DNA from: Arachis hypogaea
Taxonomy: Eukaryota; Streptophyta; Magnoliopsida; Fabales; Fabaceae
NCBI RefSeq assembly: GCF_003086295.3
Contig: NC_092038.1
Coordinates: forward strand, 127,685,518-127,749,517
DNA length: 64,000 bases
Direction: 5' to 3'
In this document: one piece after another, positions 12,286 through 23,818 of the stretch
Layout: every line of letters starts with the position of its first letter
How positions within the stretch are numbered: the stretch's first letter is position 1
Notes under the pieces: model-generated
The model's input: the letters and a program-made list of their open reading frames with translations, nothing else
What the model was told of the DNA's origin: nothing
Databases searched by the model: none
Translations under genes and position numbers: made by a program

Positions 12286-15129
12286 ATGGCTTCGCCGTCT
12301 CCATCAATGGAAAGAAGGTACCGTTGTATTATCACCCTTCACTTGATTTGCAAATATTCTCCTTTTTCTTCGTCATAGGTCTGAAATTGTCTTTGAAGTA
12401 CATCCCCCAATTTTGCGTGTTTCGCTAAATTACCGCATTGTTGCTGTTTGGCACAGGGTTGCCGGGGATGAAGATACCACTAGGGGCGAAGCAGACCATG
12501 GAGTTGGATCGGCTGAGGGCGAAGGCTTTGCAGGGTTGGAGTCGGACGAGTACGATTTACAGGAAGATGAAACAGAACACGACCATCCGATTGTGGGCGA
12601 ACGCTCTGCAGGGTTTGAGTCAGACGAGAACGACTTTCAGGAAGATGATGCAGAACATGACCATCATGCAGAGGCCGATGTCGACAATGGGGATGCGGTT
12701 GAATTGGAAAACAGTTTGGACGGCACCGGAGGAATGTCTGAGAATTATGCGGAAGACGAGTTTTACGCCGTTGATTCCGGCGAGTCCATAGGTTGGATTG
12801 ATTTTTTGAACTTGAGCGCGGAGGATGTTCTCCGGTTTAATTTCGCAGATGTTGACATTGCATTTGAGTTCTACCAGCAATATGCAAAGCACCATGGCTT
12901 CGGCGCGAGACGTTCCAGAAGCGAAAAAGCGGCGAAGTAAGGATACGGCAGGAGTTCGTGTGCCACCGACAAGGGTTCCGATCCCCGAAGTTCTACTCGA
13001 TGCCTAACCGACAAAAGAGGCCGAGGGCCGAGACACAGTGTGGATGCCCTGCAAGGATGCTACTCCGCATGGACGATGAATCAGGACGTTGGCACGTTGC
13101 ATTCTTTTCAGACGCGCATAACCACCACGTTCTTGAGTTGCGATTTTCTTCCATGCTCCCGGGCCATCGGAAGATGAGCGAAGCGGACATCGAGCAGATG
13201 AACGACATGCGTAAAGGGGGCATTGGCGTCTCCCGAATCCACGGTTTTATGGCGAGCCTGGCCGGCGGGTATCATAATGTCCCGTACACAACAAGGGACA
13301 TGCACAATGTAAATGCGAAGCAACGAAGGGAGGGTGGCCTAGATGCGGAATCGTGCCTAAGGTATCTCCGAGAGTGCAAGGCAAATGATCCAGCACTGTA
13401 CTACAAGGAAGTCGTTGACGGTGATGGCGTATTGCAACACTTGTTTTGGTGTGACGGCACCAGCCAAATTGATTACCAGGTGTTTGGAGACGTGGTTGCA
13501 TTTGATGCAACGTACAAGAAAAACGTTTACCTTTCACCTCTTGTAGTATTCTCCGATGTGAATCACCACAACCAAACGGTTGTCTTTGCCGCTGCACTGG
13601 TGGCAGACGAGAAAGAAGAGACCTATGTCTGGCTGCTTCAGCAGTTGCAAACTTCAATGAAAGGGAAGGCTCCCGTGTCCATAATAACTGACGGTGACAG
13701 GCAAATGAAGTCTGCGATCGAGCAAGTTTTTCCAGAGGCTCACCATCGACTCTGCACTTGGCATCTACTCCGAAACGCCACGAGCAACATTGGAAAGCCC
13801 AAATTCACCAGGATGTTTAAGGATTGCATGCTCAGCGACTACGAGGTCCGAACATTTCAGAGAAAGTGGTTTGAGATGGTTGAGAAATTTGGCGTGGCCG
13901 ATAAAAGATAGGTACAAGACATGTACGAGAGAAGGCACAGTTGGGCCACAGCACACATACGGGGAAAGTTCTTTGTCGAATTTCGAACAACATCAAGGTG
14001 CGAGGGCTTGCACGCTGTGATATCACGGTATGTTAAGTCTCGATACAGCTACACTGAGTTTTTACGTCATTTCCATCGATGCTTGATGTTCGTGCGCGCA
14101 AAGGAGGTGGAGGCTGATTTCGAGTGTGCAAAGGGTGACCCTGTTATGACCACCAACCTGAAACAGCTGGAGCGGAGTGCAGCCGACAACTACACTCGTG
14201 TGATATTCTATTTGTTTGTTCCCATTCTTGACAGGGCCTGTGCAATGAGGGTGGTTGACTCTGAAGACAACGGTTCCCATTTTATTCACACCGTCTCTCG
14301 ATACGGCACTCGGGGGAAGGAGTGGCGTGTTGTTGCAACGTCTGATACGAGGGAGGCCCGATGCACGTGCATGAGAATGGAATGTTTCGGGGTCCCCTGC
14401 GAACATATAATTGCGGTGCTTGTTCTTAACAATGTTCATGAGATCCCGAGGTCTCTGATATTACCGAGATGGACCAAGGATGCAAAACTTGTGGCGATGC
14501 AGTCGATGGGCGTGATTTGGAATTCTGTACAACTGACGTAACACTGGTGCCTGATGGATTGGTACCGGAAAGTGTGCAAGATTGCATGTTACAGCACCGA
14601 AAAGTTTTCAGTTTGCAAGAGACATTGTCGTGCTGATGCTGAAGCACTTCGAGAACGAAGATGCAGGGAACACCAGTTTTCCACACGAGGGGCCACCTAC
14701 TGAGGGTGGTAGACCCCCGGCGCGGAATCCACCCAAGCGCAATACAAAGGGTAACGGTGCTCATGGTGGAAAGAAGACCCAGCGATGTCGTTTGTGCCGG
14801 GAGGTGGGACACAACAGGACGACGTGTCCGGAGCGTCGCACAATGGAACCATCCAGCGCAGTTGCAGAAGACATGGATTCGATGGACACTGACATGGTGG
14901 GTTGGTCGCTCTATAGACGATGTAGTTAAGTTTTCTGCTCTGTTAAATGGATCTAATCATTTGTTTTTTACATTGGTGTCAGGTCTATGATAACCTATCC
15001 GGCGATCTATATGCGACCGCGGAGATTCCTTCGTTCCAATGCTCCGATAGTGACACGCAGGCTGGGTTTGCTAACAACGACTTCGCTGGGACCAACACGT
15101 CCGGGCCAGTCATGTCTCTCGCCGATTGA
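12286..15129 (+). pseudogene. FAR1-RELATED SEQUENCE (FRS5-like)/MULE transposase-like gene, disrupted
   Basis: Three exons fit: 12286-12317 (MASPSPSMER...), 12457-14896, 14983-15129, total about 870 codons, typical of FRS proteins, which are transcription factors derived from Mutator-like transposases. Order: acidic N terminus, FAR1 DNA-binding region (FYQQYAKHHGFG to SDAHNHHVLEL, about 12860-13135), MULE transposase core (FDATYKKN with first Asp at 13504; TDGDRQMKSAIEQ near 13687; HRLCTWHL), SWIM zinc finger (CTCMRMECFGVPCEH, 14362-14406), and a C-terminal CCHC knuckle (CRLCREVGHNRTTCP, near 14786). The frame is broken by a 1-base loss in an A-run near 12927, TAG at 13909-13911, TAA at 14539-14541 and a shift near 14605. 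Homology runs straight through each break. No terminal inverted repeats were found, so a mobile MULE and a host FRS gene cannot be told apart. Confidence 0.87.
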
Positions 15130-16162
15130 GCAAAGGGGGCCTACAGTCGTCACCACCGTGTGTTGCAACGGCGGGTTGGTCGAACCCTTTCACGTTCTCC
15201 GGTAGGTTGTAGCCGCACACCAAATGTTGTCTGCATTTCAAATAGGTACAGAATCGTCTACATGTCGTCCACGTTAAAACAAGTTTTTGGTATGTTGGCT
15301 TTCCTTGGTATGTGGATGTGCTATAGATATCACTGTTTTTAATCGGGATTCAGGATGTGTAGGCATGAAGTGGTGTCATGCGAATAGCTGCAAATCGACT
15401 GTCAAACCTGATGTATTATTATTCGGTCGTTGTCCACCCTTTTGTTGAACCGGACATGGTAGTTAGGGGCATGTTTACAGCGATTCTATGTTTAGTGGAT
15501 ATTTTGTATGTGTGGTAAGTGGATATTTTGTATGTAGTTGGTAGTAACGTTCAGTGGATATTCAGATGCACGTCTCATAAAAAAACTTGTTGGAAAATGC
15601 ATGTGGTTCAATCGCGAATTTGAAATTCTTTGTAAGGGATCATTGCTTCTGGATGTAATTTAAAACACACGCTTAAAACACCTGAAGTGATGAGTAAAAT
15701 GCACTAAATGAAGCACGACAACAATTTCAAATCAATAAACAACCACTACTAGTTAGCATTTTGCGGGTATTAACAAATCAGTGTGAAGTTTCAAAATTCA
15801 AAATGCAAAGCTACAAAATGTAGGTGAATCGGATTACATTCAAACTTGACAGCTTAAGTTTACATTCAAACTTCACATGCACTAATTGACATACATTTCA
15901 AATATTGGGAGATCAGTCCATTTGCAATGCTACGTGCACATTAACAACAGAAACGATTATCGTGTTTATCATCCAAAGCATAAGCTAATGACGACAATGT
16001 AGAATTGTATTCCTGGTAATAACATATAGATTAAAGATTCAGATGTATGGACATGCAGCTTGCACCACCGTACTTGACAAACTGAGGCAAGAAAACACCA
16101 TTGACCGAGTTACTTGGATGGGGTTGGGGGGCGGTGGCTGGGGGTTTAGGAGACAGGAATTC
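15130..16162. other. Convergent 3' flanks; no gene seen
   Basis: Region between the FAR1-like gene and the minus-strand B3 gene, which converge here. The motif GTGGATATT occurs four times between 15495 and 15562. TACATTCAAACTT occurs twice at 15835-15872. No coding region recognised. Confidence 0.5.
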
Positions 16163-18048
16163 TCAATATATATGCAGCCGGTATTCTTGCAGCGCCAGCC
16201 GTTCGAAGACATACACATGGCCGTGTCTTAGTTGGCATGCAGTTGCTAAGGCAAACCAGCCCATTCCAAAACATCTGTTCGTCCTCCTGACATAGTGCGT
16301 ATACCGAACGGTCCACGCGCCCCTCTCGTTGGTAATCGAAATTAGGCTATCCTCGCATACTCCCGGCAAAGTGGGGACATTCTGCTGGAAGCAAAGACAT
16401 GTTTTTTAGGGTGAGATCAATAAAATAGTTGACTAGAAGAATAGGATAGGAAATAGTTGCCTTTAAAAACAATTGTCAGCACACTTACGAGAAAACGGTT
16501 TGCCAGGCGGTGCAGGATTGGACTTACAAAGAACGGATTGGACGATCTGAACCCATCGGCTATGTGCCTTAACCTGGGGGCCGACGGATAGGTTATACAA
16601 GTGCAGTCCGTCCCCGGGCCGGCATGGGCCAAGTAGTTGATTTCCATTGTATGACCGTTGAAGAACATGACGTACATTGTGTTTTGAACGGCGTGATAAC
16701 GGAATAGCACAAGCCACTGATCCCTTAGGCGATAGCGTTCCCAGACAGCGTTCCATCCTCCATGAAGCACGATCCTCCCATTAGGTTCCATATTCCAGCA
16801 CACGCGATGACGATGTCCTGTAGGCGTTGTTAGGGTCAGTGGTCGCGGTAGGGACCGGCCATATTTCCGGGAGAACCGCAGCGGGAGCATCTGTAGTGGA
16901 TGGTGGAAAAAAAGGGTTACAATGTGTCACACATTGATGGATTGATGATTGCAGGTGGTAAAGGAATTGAAATTGGGTTCTATACCAGTTTATCAAGGTC
17001 GTTCACCGGCCATGCGTTGGTGGTGTTTGTTCCCTTCTTGGTCAGGTTTGAGGGGGGTCATCGCGGAATATGCTTATAAGTGTTGGCTGTCCGTCTGTGG
17101 CTGCTTTCAGGCTTCGATGAGCTCTCGTCGGATGACGTCATCATGTTAAAGGGAAAAATGCCTTTTCTGTTTTGCGTTGGCTGCAGTCCATTGCGTCCTG
17201 TCGGGTTGTCTGCATTGCTGGTCCGTTCGGGCGATATAATCCCTCGGTTACCCCCGTATACCTTTTCCTTGAATCGATTAAAGAAGTTTGTAGCCATGCC
17301 ACCCTTCGGGTTATTTTCAACGCCGTGCGTATTTGACCTGCACATCTTTGAGTACATGGCCCGTTTTGGATCGTCGTCTTCATTGTAAACAGACATTTCA
17401 ACGTCTCCGCCGCTGCTTATTGTCGACGACTGATGAAGTCTCTTCTTCATCGGTCCTGGAATCATCAACTGTCTACGGTTGGGAATGGAGGTGCGTGACA
17501 TCGGGTTGTGCATGTGTACCCTTTCAGCGACAGGTTGTCTCTGTTTCTCAATCCGGTTTCCATCGGACATTGCGTTGACTTTATCCACATGTCCCTTTAG
17601 CCTCTGGGTGACAGGCTCTCTGAGACCGCCCACCAACAACCGAATCGTCACCATTTCCGCTTCGACCCTGTCCATTCGGCGTTGCGTGCTATTCCATTGA
17701 AAATCGTAACAGATCTGTCAGATGGTTGGATTTACCGATTCAGTTAGAGTGAAAAATGAGACGGGTGTTACCAACCTTTGTGTTCTCGAGCACCTCTCTC
17801 ATTATTTCCAGCAACGCGTTATTTGGAGTGGTGTCGTTGGGGCCCGGTGTTATCTGGTCCTCCTAGCATTGGGTGCTTGTTAGTACGTTGGGGTATACTA
17901 CTAACTCAGAAGAATCGGGAGCAGAATAATCATAACTACCAAAAATAAATAAATAAATAAACAGAAAACGGTTGATGCACCACAACCGTACCTGGGCCGT
18001 GTCGTCGTTGACGTTGTTGGATGCAGCGGGTGTCCCATTATCTGCCAT
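16163..18048 (-). pseudogene. Two-B3-domain protein (REM-like), one internal stop
   Basis: Five exons with GT/AG borders and compatible phases: 18048-17992, 17862-17776, 17714-16986, 16890-16489, 16384-16163, 498 codons plus stop. An upstream in-frame ATG at 18246 could add 66 residues. Exons 1-3 encode a hydrophilic region (MADNGTPAASNN..., then a basic/Ser-rich stretch). Exon 4 carries a B3 DNA-binding fold (LPLRFSRKYGRSLPRPLTL, GWNAVWERYRLRDQWLVLFRY, MEINY). Exon 5 carries a second, shorter one (SLISITNERGAWTVRY, GMGWFALATACQLRHGHVYVFE). Plant B3 proteins are nuclear transcription factors. Exon 3 has a single in-frame TGA at 17058-17060; the same frame resumes cleanly and splices in phase to exon 4, so the gene is otherwise intact. 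Ending at the TGA would remove both B3 domains. Confidence 0.75.
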
Positions 18049-18248
18049 TGTTGGTTGCAGGATCGGTCGTCGGCGTCCGATGAGTTGGTCCGCATTGGTT
18101 GCGCGTGGAGATGGTTGTGTTTTGAGATTGTTTGATTTGTGAAGATATTTGACTAGGCTAGCTGTTGCCCGGTCAAAAAGTTGGGTCTGCAAACACCTTT
18201 CTTGGAGTCTGAAGACGGTCAGCTCCATCCAGGCAGGATGCATCACAT

Positions 18249-18880
18249 GCGTTTAGAATTGCACCGGTTAGGCAACCACGAGTACCGTCCAATATTCAAG
18301 CCTTTGCAAAGTGCTTCCGAAGATAGCAAAAGGTGACCTGCCATTGCATGAGGTCAGTTTTGCTATACACTTCTTCAGTTTTGCTAGAGTGTAGCGCTCA
18401 GACGCGCAGTTGTGCATCATGATGGGTATGTCAATCACGTCATATCAAAAAAACGTAAATGCCCCTTAAATAAAGAAATATATAAAACAACTTATTAATC
18501 AATATCGTTTAACAAGGAATAACAAGAGATTACTTGACAATAAGATAATTACATAATTACATAATTACATATGAATTATTTTTTTCGAAATTTTTCATAG
18601 AGAAAGATTATAACAAGCAGAGAAAACGGGTCACATATTTAATGTTGATGGTTTAGATCGTCAGCTAACAACTACATGGTGTAAGATGCATCCGGCCCGT
18701 GGTTGGGGGCTATAATCGACCGTTCTGTGCCAAGTTGGCGTCACAGGTGTCAGTCAACAAGAAGGCCGTTGGGATGTGAGGACATGATGCCATTAGCAGA
18801 GAGATGAATATGAACCCTCGTTGCGCAGGGCTATTTCAAAAGCCAGTCTTTTACTCTCCCCGTGAACTATTGAACACACA
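18249..18880. other. Divergent intergenic region between B3 and GRF genes
   Basis: The minus-strand B3 gene and the plus-strand GRF gene start at either end of this region, so it holds both promoters. A block at about 18440-18540 resembles the upstream region of the F-box gene at 22930 (listed separately). No coding sequence seen. Confidence 0.5.
18440..18540 (-). promoter_or_regulatory. Upstream block shared with the 22930 F-box gene
   Basis: Contains CCCCTTAAATAAA followed about 25-45 bases on by ATCGTTT...CAAG and then GACAATAA. The same ordered elements with the same orientation occur at 23130-23225 upstream of another minus-strand gene. The block lies about 200 bases upstream of the alternative B3 start at 18246. 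Function is not shown; it may be a retained ancestral promoter or part of an undefined repeat. Confidence 0.45.
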
Positions 18881-21472
18881 ATGTAGGGATCCTCTTCCAT
18901 AAGCTCGTCCTCCGTCGATGCACCGACGCCTCGATGTCACTGTGGTGTGAGGTCGCCAATCAGAACCGCTTAGAAATGTGACTATCCGGGCAGAAGGTTT
19001 TATGGATGTTTTGGGTACGGAACCAGCAGGAAATGCTCGTTCTTTCAGTAGTACGATCCAGAGCCCCCGGATCGTTACTCTGATGTCATTCGCAGGTTGT
19101 TGGAAACGAACGAGGGCATTAGAAGCGAGAACACGGAGTTGAAGAAGACAAGACAGGAACTCCTTGACGAGCTGCGTTCTTTGCAACAGAGTTTGCATGA
19201 AACAAGGGCAGATTTGGAGGCCACCATTTCAGCCTCTACGGCCATGGAAGACAACATGCTTGCGAGCAAGGTTCTGAAAACCGGACCGGACCGGCCGGTT
19301 CGACCGGTTTAACCACAAACCGGTGATGCAAACGGTCCGGTCCCCCTCTTAAAACCGCGCCAGAAAGAACCGCTAAAGAACCGGCAAACCGGCTAAAAAC
19401 CGGCCGGTTGGACCGAACCGGTGACCGGCCGGTTCTGCTAAACGACGCCATTTTATTGTAAAAATTAAAAAAATAAAAAACTCACCCGACCCGACCCGCT
19501 CGTGGAGCACGGAGCACCCCATCCCCCCTTCCCCCCTCGACCCTCATTCATGCATTCATTCATGATTCATCTCACAGTGAGTGAATTAGTGAACCCTAGC
19601 CGCCCAGTCGCCCTCCTTCGTCGCCGCGGTCTCGGGTCGTCAGCCACCGCCGTCGCCTGGTCCTCAGCCCTAGTAACCCTCCATCGTCGCCTGGTTCCCT
19701 ACCCAGTAGCCCTCCATCTCCATTGTCTTCATCTTCTGAACACCAGCAGGCAGCAGCTCGCATCGTCTTCATCGTCGCGCGGTCCTCAACAGTCAACACC
19801 AGTAGCCCTCCATCGACATCAGGTGAGTGACTCGTCCTCTGCTCATCTTCTTTGTTCTTCGCCTCTGCTCATCTTCTCTAGTATAAGAAGCATGAAATTG
19901 ATACTCTGAACTTCCTCTGTGAACTACTGAACTTAGATTTCTATTTAATTTTCTGTGAACTTCCTATGTGAACTTTGAGTATCTGTGAACTTCCTCTGCT
20001 CATCTTCTTCCTTCTTCGTTCCTCTGCTCAATAGCATGAGAAATAAATAATCTGTTTTGTAAATAAGCTGTAATTTGTTGCTCAATTTCTGTTCATTCCT
20101 CTGCTCAAATTTGTTACTCTGTTTTGTAAATAAGCTGTAATTTGTTGCTCAATTTCTGTTCGTTTCTTTGCTAATAAGCTGAAATTTGTTAATGTTCATT
20201 ATGTAGGCAGAATTGTGTAGACAGAATTGGTAATGTTCATTGTGTAGGCAGAATTGTGTGGCTGTTCATTGTGTAGGCAGAATTGTATAAGCAAAAATTT
20301 GTTGCTCAATTTCTGCTCAAATTTCTGTTAATGTTCATTATGTAGGCAGAATTGTTAGGATTCATTGTTGTGGCTGTTTTTAATTTCATATATGTTTTAT
20401 TCATTTGCAAGGTTATTTTTGGTTGGTTTTTTATTTAATTTGATAATGGTGTTTATGATTGGGGTTATCTGGTTTTCATTCTTTTTTAATTTGAAAATTC
20501 CTCCTACTTCAAACTGCTTATGCTGCTTTTCACTATTTTTGGTGTGTAACTTGTATACTTCTGCATGATTCTCTTTTGATTCCACACAAAGTTGATGAAA
20601 AAAACTGATTTTGTTATCTGGGGTAATCTTATTCTGTTTCTATCTATGTTTTCCTGCTAATGGAACATTCTAGTCTAGTTGTTTAGTGATCAGAATGTTA
20701 TTCCTTCTTAGCTTCATGGAATGAAAGAGAAACTACATTGCATCCTCAGAGTCAGAGGAATCAAAAACCATTAATTAATTTATATATTATTCATTTTAGT
20801 TTTATGATTCTATCAATTTGGTTGTGTACTTATTCTTCTTATTCAGCATAGGAATTTAGCTGTGTACTTATTCTTCTAAATTGGCATGTTCATCTTCACT
20901 TTGCAATAACAAAAAGCTTCTCATTTGATGATCTATTAACTACCTCATTTTCTCGTACCATTCCTTTTGTTATGACTTTAGCTGAAAAAATTGGAGAGGC
21001 TGGATGAGGAGACATTGATGCCTCAGAAGACATCTTGAGGTTTTGATGATTGATAACTCTTTATGTTGACATTTAATATTTGATATTTCTTTATACTATT
21101 TAACTTGAGTTTGTATATTAATAAGATTATATGAATTTGATTGATGACATTAAATGTAGTTTTTTAAATTTGAAAACTATTTTAATATTTATATTATACT
21201 ATAATATTATTTTAGGATGTTTATTTATAATTTATTTATTATTTTATTTTAAAACGGTTTTTCCGGTTGAACCACTGGTTAGACCGGTTGGACCAGTAAA
21301 CCAGTGAACCAGTAGCTAGAGCGGTTTGATGACCGGTCCAGTTTTCCGAACCTTGCTTGCGAGTGTCACGACAACGAGGAGGCGAGGTGTTTTGATCACC
21401 GTGCTGATATCCGCGATCACTTTGTTGGTTTTTTACCGATCAAGATCGCTTGTTGAGAATTTTTATTTGTAA
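18881..21472 (+). pseudogene. GRF zinc-finger/coiled-coil/membrane-tail protein, split by a transposon
   Basis: The frame starts at ATG 18881 and encodes a Ser-rich lead, a GRF-type zinc finger (CHCGVRSPIRTA, NPGRRFYGC-like YPGRRFYGCFGYG, KCSFFQ then a stop where the family has Trp), then YDPEPPDRYSDVIRRLLETN and a coiled coil (ENTELKKTRQELLDELRSLQ). A hAT element (19267-21355) interrupts the codon at AG/T. With the element and one duplication removed, the frame continues from 21364 into a basic stretch and a hydrophobic segment (GVLITVLISAITLLVFY) and stops at 21470-21472. This is a tail-anchored membrane layout. In-frame TAG codons occur at 18884, 18971 and 19049. GRF fingers bind nucleic acid in other proteins; the role here is unknown. 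About 166 codons without the insertion. Confidence 0.82.
19267..21355. mobile_element. Non-autonomous hAT DNA transposon, 2089 bp
   Basis: Terminal inverted repeats: left CAAGGTTCTGAAAACC, right (reverse complement) CAAGGTTCGGAAAACT, continuing GGACCGG on both, 21 of 23 matching. The insertion is flanked by a perfect 8-bp duplication CTTGCGAG at 19259-19266 and 21356-21363, diagnostic of the hAT superfamily. Subterminal DNA (19280-19440 and 21255-21345) is crowded with ACCGG/CCGGTT motifs, as hAT transposases use for binding. Open frames inside (19502-19909, 20365-20568) are low-complexity and show no transposase motif, so it would depend on a transposase supplied in trans. It landed in an exon of the GRF gene. 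Confidence 0.92.
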
Positions 21473-21856
21473 TTTTTTTTAGGTGTTCACGACTGAAAAC
21501 ATAACTAGTTCAATGGATTTGTTTAGCCTTAATTGTAGCGTGGATTTGATTGCACTGGTATTGTCTTTTCAATCTATAATTTTCATTTCGCATATTCATT
21601 CTACCAAGTATAATAAAACATGATACACATCAATCCATTCGAAAAGCATATTTTAAGCATACCCGGAATACAAACAACGATACAACTGGTCCATATGTCC
21701 TCGCTACGGATTTACGCAATGAGTGCCTACCGGTTATGTGATTGAATCATAGTAGCGGCCGCTCCATTAGGGAACTAGACAACCCACTCCCACAGTTATA
21801 ACGCGTTGAAGGTTGATGTCACTCGGCCACTCACCATTGAATGCAGTGACTCTGTG

Positions 21857-22930
21857 TCAGTTAACTAAATTAATCTGAACCAACAAAATCTTCGTCACAA
21901 AACCACCGTTAGCACCTCTTGCCCGTTTGTGATTGTTTTCGCGCACTGTGATCATACAATCACCCATGATCCTCACAGGATTCCATGGAACGCCATGCTG
22001 ACCGGCAACTCCTGGCTTGATGAATGGGACGACGCACATGGATTCCAAGTCAATCTTGCACCATATGGTCGATAGTCCTCGGTGCGGGGATCGTTCATAA
22101 CCGACTAGGTGTGGGATGCCGTCGAGCACACGCAGTGCCTGCACGTGCTGAATTAAGCTACGGTTTATCCTTATCTTGCTCAGAAGAAATGTGTCTGCAT
22201 CCAACACTACCACATACGTTGCAATCGTCAAACCACGTCCACCCCAGTTTACCCACACGACCTTACCAAGGTGAAAAGCTGAGCCCTCGTCAAGGTGAGT
22301 GAGACGCTGATCGTTTATGTACGTGTGTTTCCAGCTTCCATCTGCCAAATTGAAAACATTGCAGTGCAAAAACCTGTCTAGGACGTGCCTCTTTGACATA
22401 TGGACGACGCAGTAATTGTTAGTTCCCGCCCGGTATCCAAACGCGTATCCGATGACGGCTTGTTTAAGCAGTTTATCGGCCGGATCGTCTAGTTGACGAG
22501 CGATTTGCAGCAGCGGGTTCCATAACAAGAGTCTCAAATCAAGACCATTCGTGCTATAATGGACGCAGATCACACTGCAATCAGAGCCGATAACAGTCCA
22601 CCATCCGCGGGGACCCAGTTGTTCTGGCATTAGCGCGGCTTCTCTTCCTCCGCCTACACAGTTCACAATGCAAAAAGCCTGGGTTGAACCGTACCTCTCT
22701 GGGTCACCAATCTAGAGCAACACCTTACGGTGTTTTCCAATATTTGTGAGCGTGTTGTCTCTCCTAAATCTCTCGAAAGACAGTCGGACACGCCAGGTTG
22801 TGCTTGCGGTTTTGCATCTCGCCACCGTCTTCGGGTCAGTTCGAGTGAAAATCTCCATCAACAGATCGTCTGGAAGGAGCTGCTCACCCATATCAGCCAA
22901 CGAATCCGGAAATTGATTTTCCATACTCAA
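21857..22930 (-). pseudogene. F-box protein with associated domain, one in-frame stop
   Basis: Single-exon frame of 358 codons from ATG 22930 to the stop at 21857. The N terminus has an F-box (LLPDDLLMEIFTRTDPKTVARCKTAS, W after it), the Skp1-binding part of an SCF ubiquitin ligase substrate receptor. The rest resembles the F-box-associated type 1 domain (LLLWNPLLQIARQL, VIGYAFGYRAGTNNYCVVH, VFNLADGSWKH, GKVVWVNWGG), which recruits targets. A TAG at 22712-22714 (codon 73) separates the F-box from the rest; the frame continues without shift on both sides. A very short intron is an alternative reading but no acceptable AG/GT pair is obvious. Its 3' end converges on the GRF gene. Confidence 0.8.
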
Positions 22931-23818
22931 GTTGCTTTTCTTTTCGTATTTATTTTTTTTCTTTCAATGCCGTGAGCTAGACTAGCCACAACAATGGCAA
23001 TCGAGTAGAAGGAAGCGTATATTATACAGTTTCCACATTTGCTGTATTATATAGTTGATGAGCGCGTAGCGTTGGGCATCATGGTTAGTCTGACTATCTT
23101 GTTCCGCGGGCAGTCTGGAGCAGTCACTCAATTCACATCAAGAGACGTCAATTCCCCTTAAATAAAATAAAATATTAAACATCGTTTTTCAAGAAATATC
23201 GTTCTATTAGGTGACAATAAATTCGATTTATTCTAAATTCAAAGAAGATGAAACAGAAGAGTCCTGCCACAATACCAAGGAAAGCTTTTTAAAATTTTTT
23301 GTCTGCGGTTCTGGGTCAGCAGATCGCCCCGAACCAACTCAACAGCAGTGCTCCGCCCAAATCCAATAAAGTCCCCGCACCCGCTCCAGATGAGGCCCGA
23401 CCATACATCAATCTTATATTTGCTCGTCGTCCTCCTACACACTGTGTTATCCCACTACTGTCGCTCCTTCGGCTCACCTGGGTTTGATGCATTATAAGAG
23501 GAGGATTTGGGAATTGATGGGTGGGGCTGTATGATCTGGATAGTGTTAACGGGCTTAGCCAATGAACGAAATAATGAATATATATATATATATATGCAGT
23601 AAAAATAGTGATAAAATGATAAAAAAATACTTAGAAGGAATATATGCAGTAAGATTTTCAGATGTAATATTGTCTGAAAATGTGGTAGAGGATCATTACT
23701 TCCATCAGATGTTTCATTATGTAAAAATGGTGAGACTTGGAACATTGAGTGAGAATGACGGTGGAAGGCCAGTGCTTCTAGCAGACCTTGAATGAAAAGG
23801 GTGATGAACGGTCAGACC
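22931..23818. other. Promoter of the F-box gene and flank of the telomeric array
   Basis: Upstream region of the minus-strand F-box gene, then unassigned sequence with a short TA run (23577-23596) leading into the TTTAGGG array. No gene recognised; the small open frames show no domain. Confidence 0.5.
23130..23225 (-). promoter_or_regulatory. Upstream block shared with the B3 gene
   Basis: CGTCAATTCCCCTTAAATAA, ATCGTTTTTCAAG and GACAATAA occur here in the same order and orientation as at 18440-18540, about 200-290 bases upstream of the F-box start. The coding regions downstream are unrelated. Confidence 0.45.

Noticed and set aside
13247..14812. Minus-strand open frames over the FAR1-like gene
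   Set aside because: Antisense shadows; the plus strand shows all recognisable domains.
19502..20585. Open frames inside the hAT element
   Set aside because: Pro/Ser/Leu-rich or Phe-rich low-complexity; no hAT transposase or dimerisation motif.
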